Assembly (NCBI GenBank): GCA_030533445.1
Contig: CM060066.1
Span: 372,001 to 436,000, forward strand
Reading direction: 5' to 3'
DNA length: 64,000 nucleotides
Source of the DNA: Cyprinodon diabolis
Lineage: Eukaryota; Chordata; Actinopteri; Cyprinodontiformes; Cyprinodontidae
Position numbers and translations under genes: made by a program. Below, piece by piece: positions 56,274 through 64,000 of this stretch; the first letter of the stretch is position 1; each line of letters starts with the position of its first letter. The notes below the pieces were generated by a model that saw nothing but the letters and a program-made list of their open reading frames with translations, ran no database searches and was not told where the DNA came from.

Positions 56274-59200
56274 TGTTGTAATGTGTATTCTAATGAGTGC
56301 TCTTCAATGACGTCATTAATGGGTGTGACTATAAATTGTGGAGCATGTGCAATGTTGGTGAATGAAGTAAAAATAAAGTGGTGGCGTGTGACGTGTCGCC
56401 CAAGGAAACAACTTGGTGTAGTCGTGTGCTGTTATTCTCCGACTGTTCCCTGCCCTTATGATGACAGCGCCAACAGGTTATGGGCCCAGGAGGGAGATGG
56501 GAAGTCGATGGCAAAGATTGTGCTTTGATGGAGATGAAAGAAATTATGAGCTGTGGGAGGCAAAGTTTCTGGGACATCTCCGGCTGCATGGCTTGAAAGA
56601 AACAATACTGCGTAAGGTGGAGCCGAATGCAGACGCCGATGAAGATGAAGATGACGACTCTGATAAAAACGAGGAAGCCTACGCCGAGCTGATCCAGTGT
56701 CTAGATGACAAGAGCTTGTCTCTAGTTATGAGAGAGGCGGCAGATGACGGCAGGAGGGCGTTGCAGATCCTGCGAGATCATTATGCGGGCAAAAGAAAGC
56801 CGCGGGTAATTAGCCTCTACACAGAACTGACATCCCTCCAGAAAGCTGCCAGCGAGACTGTCACAGACTATATTATTCGGGCTGAAACTGCCATTACAGC
56901 GCTAAGAAATGCTGGAGAGACGCTGAGTGATGGACTGTTGATAGCCATGACTTTGAAAGGTTTGCCTGAACCATTTAAGCCATTTGTTGTTCACATAACT
57001 CAAAGTGATGATGACAAATTAACCTTTGGTGACTTCAAAGTTAAGTTGAGAAATTATGAAAGCACCGAAAAGTTAAAAGTTAACATGGATGAAGATAATG
57101 TGATGACAGCCAGTGGATTCTCAAGCAAAGTGATGCAGACACAAAAAACAAACCCAGAGTTTACGTGTTACAGCTGTGGCCAGAAGGGACACAAAGTGCG
57201 ACAATGTCCGACGAACTTTAAAGCACAGAGACAATGGTGCAGTTTCTGTAAAAACTCCAGTCATAAAGAGAGCAACTGTCGAAGAAAGAAGAAAGAAAGT
57301 GTGAAACAGGCCATCGAAGGGGATGATCACTCGTTTGTTTTCAAGATGAGCGACAGCCAGATGAGCGGCTTGAAACAAAGAGGACTGATGGTAGACACCG
57401 GTGCAACGTCTCACATAATTAATGATCTAAGCAGGTTTAAAAAGTTTGATGATGCCTTCCGACCGGAGGAACACTTCGTGGAGCTTGCTGATGGGACGAG
57501 GACAACTGGCGTGGCACAGAAGAGAGGCGATGCAGAGGTGTGGCTGCGAGACACCGAGGGACGGAACGTGAAGGTGGCGATAACGAGGGCGCTGTACATC
57601 CCCACCTACCCCCAGAGCATCTTCTCTGTTAAAGCAGCGACGGCAAAGGGAGCCTCAGTCAACTTTCAACAAGGACACGATCAACTCATCTGCAAGGATG
57701 GAACCAGGTTTGACATTAACGTGTAGAACAGACTTTATTTCCTTGATGTTCTCGATGAAAATGACTTTGCTGACAAAGAGGACGATAAAGTTTTGGGTTG
57801 CTATGACATTCAAGAGTGGCACAGGATTTTAGGTCACTGTAATTTTCAAGATGTATTAAAACTAGAAAATGTGAAAGGTATGAAAATCAAAGGGAAGGTT
57901 GATAAAACTAAACTAGACTGTGAAACGTGTATTAAAGGGAAATTTACCCAGAGTAGAAATAGACAAGCTGATGCAAAAGCTAAAACGGCCCTTGAGCTAG
58001 TGCACACAGATCTAGCTGGCCCTATTGAGCCTGCTGCAAAAGAAGGATTTAGGTATTCACTTGCATTTACGGACGATTTTTCAAGTGCAATATTTGTCTA
58101 TTTTCTAAAAGCTAAAAGTGACACAGTCAGAGCTACTGAAAGGTTTATTGCAGATGTAGCCCCCTATGGAAAAGTAAAGTGCATTAGATCAGATAACGGC
58201 ACTGAGTTCATGTCAAGAGATTATCAGTCTTTATTGAGTAAAAATGCTATTCGACATGAAACATCTGCGCCGTATTCTCCCCATCAAAATGGGACAGCTG
58301 AAAGAAGCTGGAGAACACGTTGGCAGAGGATGGTTATCATAACCAACAAAAACTCCTTCATCACACCTTGAGTCTAACTTTTTCTTATTTTGTTTGTAAG
58401 AGTAGCACACTGTTTGAGATGGCCAGGTGTTTGCTGATTCAGAGTAATTTGCCTAAAGAATTATGGACTTATGCTGTGATGACTTCTGCAGTTATACGCA
58501 ACAGGTGTTTTAATAATCGTCTGGGGCAAACGCCGTACTACATGTTGACAGGCAAGAAACCTGATCTTTCTAAAATGAAGGAGTTTGGAACAGTGTGCTA
58601 CTCTTACAAACAAAATAAGAAAAAGTTAGACTCAAGGTGTGATGAAGGAGTTTTTGTTGGTTATGATAAAAACAGCCCATCATATTTGATTTATAATCCA
58701 GTGACAGGAAGGGTGTGTAAACACAGGTTAGTCAGATTTCTAACTAAACCTGAAAATGAATGCCAAACTCAGACTGAACCAGAGGAGTTGGAGGATGAGT
58801 ATTACAGAAAAACTGTTCCTGTTAAGTCAGAGTTAAAAGTCGAACAGCAGGTGTCAGAAGGAACAAAAGAGATGCGTGCTGAACCTTCAAGTGTGGGGAA
58901 CACAAATCTCAGGCATGATGAAGAACATTGTCTACGACGCTCCAAAAGAGAGAAAAAAGTGCCTCTGTATTTAAAGGACTACGAATGTAAGGCAGAGAGT
59001 GATGATTTTGCCACGGAAAATTTTGACAATGTTGATTATTGCTATGGTTTAGTGTGTAATACACCACAAAGTTTTAAAGAGGCCCTGACTTCACCTGAGT
59101 CTGAGAAGTGGATAGAAGCTATGGAGGAAGAGGTTGAATCCTTGAAGGAAAATAACACATTTACTCTGACCACGCTGCCAGAAGGTAAAAATGCAGTGGG

Positions 59201-60881
59201 GGGTAGATGGGTTTATACCATCAAGGAGAATGCAGATGGAGCTGAGACATTTAAAGCCAGATATGTGGCAAGAGGCTACAGCCAGGAAGCTGGTATAGAT
59301 TATGGGGAGACATTTGCACCAACAGCTAGCATGACGTCTATACGCAGCTTGATGCAGATGGCAGCTCAGTATAATCTGAAATTACATCAGATGGATGTTA
59401 AAACAGCCTATCTACACGCTCCTATTGATTGTGAGGTGTATATAGAACAGCCTGAAGGTTTTATGGTTAACTCAGAATTTGGTGAAAAACAGTTTCTTAA
59501 ACTTAACAAATCGTTGTATGGTTTAAAACAATCTGGACGCAACTGGAATAAGATGTTATCTGATTATTTGTCTGAAAACGGTTTTGTACCAAATGAAGCA
59601 GATCACTGTGTTTATACAAAACATACAGCAAATAATAGAGTGATTCTAGTCATTTGGGTTGATGATCTTATTATAGCAACAAGTGAGGATTCTCTAATGG
59701 ACAGTGTTAAAGACATGCTGAAAGCAAAGTTTAAGATGAGAGATATGGGGCCGCTTAAACATTTTTTGGGCATTGATTTTACACAGACAGAGGGAGAAAT
59801 AAAAGTTAGCCAGAAAAGGCACATAACTAAAATACTGGAGAAATTTGGTATGTCTGAATGTGGTACTAGATGCACTCCATGTGAACAGAAGTTAAACTTT
59901 GAAAGTGAAAGCAAACTTGTAGACCCAAGATTGTATCGTGAGCTTATAGGAAGCCTAATATATCTCATGATGTGCACAAGACCTGATATTAGTTGGGTTG
60001 TAAGTAAACTCTCACAATATTTGTCACAACCAAGGGAGTGTAACTTGGTAACAGCAAAACATGTGTTGAGATACTTAAAAGGGACAATAGACAAGAGTTT
60101 ATGCTTTAACAGGAGCGAGCAGAAACTTCAGCTCGTAGCATATAGCGATGCAGACTGGGCTACTGATCAGAGTGACAGGAGAAGCGTTACGGGTTATTGT
60201 TTTAGCCTTAATAAAAATGGACCAGTTATCTCATGGAAGTCAAAGAAACAACAAACGGTGGCTCTGTCTACATGCGAAGCAGAGTATATGGCATTGGCAG
60301 CGACAACACAGGAAAGTTTGTATCTTGTACAGTTGTTGGGTGGAATGGACAAAGACTGCATGTATATGCCAGTTACAATATTTGAGGACAACCAAGGAGC
60401 AATAGCTTTGTCAAAGAACCCAGTATTTCGTCAGAGATGTAAACATGTTGATATCAAGTATCATTTTGTCAGATCTGCATTTTATGATGGAAAAATAAAC
60501 ATTGTATACTGCTCAACAGCAGATATGGTTGCGGACGTTTTTACCAAACCTGCCACAAAGCCAAAACTGGGAAAATGTATGCATTATATGTTTGGAATGT
60601 AAAATAACTTGTTTTAAATGTTCAAAAAAAAAATAAAAAATTTTGAATGACGATTGTATAGTGCAAGAGCAAGTGGGGGTGTTGTAATGTGTATTCTAAT
60701 GAGTGCTCTTCAATGACGTCATTAATGGGTGTGACTATAAATTGTGGAGCATGTGCAATGTTGGTGAATGAAGTAAAAATAAAGTGGTGGCGTGTGACGT
60801 GTCGCCCAAGGAAACAACTTGGTGTAGTCGTGTGCTGTTATTCTCCGACTGTTCCCTGCCCTTATGATGACAGCGCCAACA
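56274..60881 (+). mobile_element. Ty1/copia LTR retrotransposon with identical LTRs
   Basis: The 202-bp LTRs at 56274-56475 and 60680-60881 (TGTTGTAATG ... GCGCCAACA) show no difference on reading base by base. A 5-bp direct repeat CTCCT flanks the element (56269-56273 and 60882-60886). Directly after the left LTR, GGTTATGGGCCCAG (56476-56489) is a candidate primer-binding site. A purine tract (AAGTGGGGG) precedes the right LTR. The insertion is therefore young. Confidence 0.96.
56458..60602 (+). pseudogene. copia gag-pol, interrupted by a stop and a short insertion
   Basis: Domains run in Ty1/copia order, integrase before RT. Gag ends in the CX2CX4HX4C knuckle CYSCGQKGHKVRQC. The protease has MVDTGATSHI. 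Integrase has the H...H...C...C zinc region (HRILGHCNFQ ... CETCIKGKF) and core residues in VHTDLAGP, IRSDNGTEF and HQNGTAERS. RT has VIWVDDLIIATS and RNase H has YSDADWATD. An in-frame TAG at 57724-57726 separates protease from integrase. A 92-bp insertion near 58315-58410 shifts the frame, after which 58410-60602 is open. The copy cannot make one continuous polyprotein unless these lesions are bypassed. Confidence 0.93.
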
Positions 60882-60886
60882 CTCCT

Positions 60887-61589
60887 GTTGAATAGATTTA
60901 TTTATAATATTGTTAGTTTTTGTTGATGCAAATAAATACTGCCTTCAACTTTAGAAAAACAGTCTTTGACTAATGGGACCTCCTTAGATTTTCCTTCGCT
61001 GCCTTGAGCCAAGAACATGCTCCTCCTCTTCCTCATCATCATCTTCCTCATCCTCCTCTTCCTCAGACTCCTCATCCTAATCATCAATCTGAGCTCCTCC
61101 ACATGCTCTCCAGCTTTCTCTCTTTTCTATCTGCAGTTCATCCTTTTGTCTGACGGTGGCGCAAGTTGGCCGACTTTTCTGTGAAGATGTTAAAAATAAA
61201 GAGGAGTCTCACTCTGATCTATTTTCCTTCTACCAGAGGAAGCTAATTTATACGGATAAACGAAGACATCAGAGATTGTTTTATTTTTATCCACAACAAA
61301 ACCAGGGAGAATAAATTAGAATAAAAAATTATTTTTAAGGTTTATGCCAAATAATGTCAAAGTTGAATCTAGAGTGAATCTAATGAAAGGGGCGGAGCTC
61401 TGTCTGCAACGTCACAGCAGGCTGACCGGCAGCAGAGGACAGTTTAAACTCAGCCGGTGTCACCAGGATGGTAAACAGGCTGCAATGAAGAAGCCAGCGG
61501 GGCAGGCCGCACAGCTGACCGGCTGTCCCCTCCTGTCCGCCGCGGCGGATCATGAAGGTTAACCGCCTCCTTGCTGCTAAAGACTGAAG
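60887..61589 (+). promoter_or_regulatory. rhot1 upstream region
   Basis: About 700 bp between the copia element and the rhot1 start codon. A TCC-rich tract lies at about 61018-61080. The last 200 bp are richer in G+C (CGCCGCGGCGG near 61540) and probably contain the promoter and 5' UTR. No specific factor site is claimed. Confidence 0.4.
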
Positions 61590-61626
61590 ATGCGGAAAGA
61601 CGTGAGGATCCTGCTGGTTGGGGAGC
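61590..61626 (+). CDS. rhot1: RHOT1 (Miro1), first coding exon only
   Basis: The exon encodes MRKDVRILLVGE and one further base, then a consensus GTAAGA donor. This matches the conserved start of Miro GTPases, up to the beginning of the first GTPase P-loop; the next exon would supply the rest of that loop. Miro1 is a tail-anchored outer mitochondrial membrane GTPase with two GTPase domains and EF hands. It links mitochondria to microtubule motors. The remaining exons lie beyond 64000. Teleosts may have more than one rhot1 copy, and rhot2 cannot be excluded from 12 residues. Confidence 0.75.
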
Positions 61627-61687
61627 GTAAGATAAGCTCGATTTATTCCTGCAGTCAGACTTTAAATAACACTGATGCTCCCAGCAT

Positions 61688-61900
61688 GATGATGATGATG
61701 ATGGTGGTGATGATCCATCCATCTATCCATCCATCTATCCATCATCCATCTATCCATCATCCATCCATCCATCCATTCATCCGTTTTCTGACATGCTTAA
61801 CCCCAGTGGGGTCACGAGGGCTGCTGGTGTCTATCTCCACCTGTCTACGGGTGAGAGGCGGGGTCCATCCCGGACAGGTCACCAGTTCATTGCAGAGAAA
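61688..61900. repeat. ATG/ATCC microsatellite with retroposon tail
   Basis: A (GATGAT)n/(ATCC)n tract at about 61688-61780 is followed by TTTTCTGACATGCTTAACCC ... GAGAGGCGGGGTCCATCCCG. This is the same dispersed tail as in 13396-13644. It lies in rhot1 intron 1. Confidence 0.7.
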
Positions 61901-62150
61901 CAGATCTAAATAAAGTAAAAATATTCTCAAAATAAATGTTTTTGCTGTTGAATTCAGCAGGTAAATACGATGGAATGGAAATATTTCTGCTCTTCTGTTC
62001 CAGCTGCAAATGATCATACCGCCTTAAATCAAATTAAATTACTATTCTAGAAAAATGTACCTATTATATTATTTGAATTGTTGCTGTGTCTTGAAGTCGC
62101 AGGTAAATCATATTTAAATGTCAAATCATTCCGGCTTAAACATGTATATA

Positions 62151-63758
62151 CAGTGGGGCAAAAAAGTATTTAGTCAGCCACCAATAGTGCAAGTTCTCCC
62201 ACTCAAAAACATGAGAGAGGCCGGTAATTTTCATCATAGATATACCTCAACTATGAGAGACAAAATGAGAAAAAAAAAATCCAGAAAATCACATTGTCTG
62301 ATTTTTAAAGAATTTATTTGCAAAATATGGTGGAAAATAAGTATTTGGTCAATAACAAAAGTTCATCTCAATACTTTCTAATATATACCCTTTGTTGGCA
62401 ATGACAGAGATCAAACGTTTTCTGTAAGTCTTCACAAGGTTTTCACACACTGTTGCTGGTATTTTGGCCCATTCCTCCATGCAGATCTCCTCTAGAGCAG
62501 TGATGTTCTGGGGCTGTCGCTGGGCAACACGGACTTTCAACTCCCTCCAAAGATTTTCTATGGGGTTGAGATCTGGAGACTGGCTAGGCCACTCCAGGAC
62601 CTTGAAATGCTTCTTATGAAGCCACTCCTTCGTTACCCGGGCGGTGTGTTTGGGATCATTGTCATGCTGAAAGACCCAGCCACGTTTCATCTTCAATGCC
62701 CTTGCTGATGGAAGGAGGTTTTCACTCAAAATTTGACGATACATGGCCCCATTTATTCTTTCCTTCACACGGATCAGTCGTCCTGGTCCCTTAGTAGAAA
62801 AACAGCCCCAAAGCATGATGTTTCCACCCCCATGCTTCACTGTAGGTATGGTGTTCTTTGGATGCAACTCAGCATTCTCTCTCCTCCAAACACGACGAGT
62901 AGAGTTTTTACCAAAAAGTTCTATTTTGGTTTCATCTGACCATATGATACTCTCCCAGTAATCGTCTGGATCATCCAAATGCTCTCTAGCAAACTTGAGA
63001 CGGGCCTTGACATGTACTGGCTTAAGCAGGGGGACACGTCTGGCACTGCAGGATTTGAGTCCCTGGCGGCGTAGTGTGTTACTGATGGTAGCCTTTGTTA
63101 CTTTGGTCCCAGCTCTCTGCAGGTCATTCACTAGGTCCCCCCGTGTGGTTCTGGGATTTTTACTCACCGTTCTTGTGATAATTTTGACCCCACGGGGTGA
63201 GATCTTGCGTGGAGCCCCAGATCGAGGAAGATTATCAGTGGTCTTGTATGTTTTCCATTTTCTAATAATTGATCCCACAGTTGATTTCTTCACACCAAGC
63301 TGTTTACCTATTGCAGATTCAGACTTCCCAGCCTGGTGCAGGTCTATAATTTTTGTTTCGGGTGTCCTTTGACAGCTCTCTAGTTTTGGCCATGGTGGAG
63401 TTTAGAGTGTGACTGTTTGAGGTTGTGGACAGGTGTCTTTTATACTGATAACGGGTTAAACAGGTGCCATTAATGAAGGTAACGAGTGGAGGACAGAGGA
63501 ACCTCTTACAGAAGAAGTTACAGGTCTGTGAGAGCCAGAAACCTTGCTTGTTTGTAACTGACCAAATACTTATTTTCCACCATATTTTGCAAATAAATTC
63601 TTTAAAAATCAGACAATGTGATTTTCTGGATTTTTTTTTCTCATTTTGTCTCTCATAGTTGAGGTATATCTATGATGAAAATTACCGGCCTCTCTCATCT
63701 TTTTAAGTGGGAGAACTTGCACTATTGGTGGCTGACTAAATACTTTTTTGCCCCACTG
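62151..63758 (-). mobile_element. Tc1-type transposon with ~206-bp inverted repeats
   Basis: The 1,608-bp element is flanked by TA (62149-62150 and 63759-63760). Its terminal inverted repeats start CAGTGGGGCAAAAAAGTATT and extend about 206 bp with only a few differences. The transposase is on the minus strand. It sits in rhot1 intron 1. Confidence 0.95.
62349..63394 (-). pseudogene. Tc1 transposase with one N-terminal frameshift
   Basis: The frame 62349-63293 keeps the second DNA-binding helix ([14 protein letters not shown]), the catalytic motifs [22 protein letters not shown] and [15 protein letters not shown], and the C-terminus. The N-terminal codons [14 protein letters not shown] start at 63394. 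They are separated from the rest by what looks like one extra base in the T tract near 63350-63354, which brings stops into frame. Otherwise the gene appears intact. Confidence 0.88.
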
Positions 63759-64000
63759 TAAATGTTCTCTTTATTAGACAATATTCTCCCAAAAGTTAGA
63801 AAATTTCTATTTCTAAAAAAATCCTGTCTTAAAATCTGTGTTTTTTCCCGTTATCTTCTGCAGGCCAGTTAGTTCTCCGTCAGCCTGAACACCTAAATTC
63901 AGCCAATCATATATCAACGGTCATCTGTCAATCAAATGTTTTCGGTCGTAGCATCTTGATTCATATGTCGCAGCTAATATACGCAACGGTTGAAACCAGA

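Noticed and set aside
56154..56528. 124-residue frame starting before the copia LTR with a proline run
   Set aside because: It reads through a 30-C homopolymer and the LTR, with no domain.
58319..58406. Intron within the copia integrase (GT start, CTAAC and T-rich tract, AG end)
   Set aside because: No AG position restores both the conserved residues and the reading frame, so an insertion with ACAC duplication explains it better.
1..64000. tRNA, rRNA or small RNA genes
   Set aside because: Only SINE-type tRNA-like fragments were seen. No sequence folding as a complete tRNA was recognised by eye.

Overview
The window is vertebrate nuclear DNA and almost certainly from a teleost fish. Genes are split into short exons with GT-AG introns. 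The mobile elements are of kinds typical of teleost genomes: Tc1 transposons with TA duplications, hAT elements, BEL/Pao and Ty1/copia LTR elements, and L1-, L2- and R4-like LINEs. I cannot name the species. Most long open frames are fortuitous readings of tandem repeats and are not genes.

Five protein-coding genes can be assembled by hand with consistent splice phases. (1) The last three exons of a serine hydrolase-like gene, serhl (+, 474-2609). (2) atad5 (+, about 4736-15404), the AAA+ large subunit of the RFC-like complex that unloads PCNA. Thirteen exons give about 1,010 residues; the long N-terminal half known from other vertebrates is not visible. (3) tefm (-, 24287 to 15669), the mitochondrial transcription elongation factor, complete in five exons (376 residues) and convergent with atad5. 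(4) adap2 (+, 32370-48501), an ArfGAP with two PH domains, complete in eleven exons (380 residues). (5) The first coding exon of rhot1 (+, 61590-61626), a mitochondrial Rho GTPase, whose remainder lies beyond the right edge.

Region by region: 1-430 is an 18-bp minisatellite in a serhl intron. 4.7-15.4 kb is atad5, carrying several independent tandem repeats in or at the edges of its exons, plus a structurally intact Tc1 transposon inside the short intron that splits the Walker B motif. 15.7-24.3 kb is tefm, whose second intron holds a 2.5-kb 12-bp minisatellite, several palindromic elements and a hAT fragment. 24.4-32.3 kb, between the divergent tefm and adap2, is a nest of LINE remnants, GATG arrays and a local duplication. 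32.4-48.5 kb is adap2; its 10.3-kb second intron holds a solo LTR, a LINE piece and a rearranged BEL/Pao element into which a hAT element has jumped. 48.86-56.03 kb is a 7.2-kb imperfect ATCC array. 56.27-60.88 kb is a Ty1/copia element whose two LTRs look identical. 61.6-64 kb is the start of rhot1, with a second Tc1 element in its first intron.

The genes do not form one pathway, although tefm and rhot1 both serve mitochondria. I found no new multi-gene system. The most distinctive signals are repeat expansions that have grown from coding or splice-site sequence in atad5, a 57-bp palindromic insertion with 9-bp flanking repeats, and the young copia copy whose candidate primer site matches the anticodon arm of initiator tRNA-Met. 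All exon borders and alignments were made by eye, and family comparisons rest on memory of the proteins.
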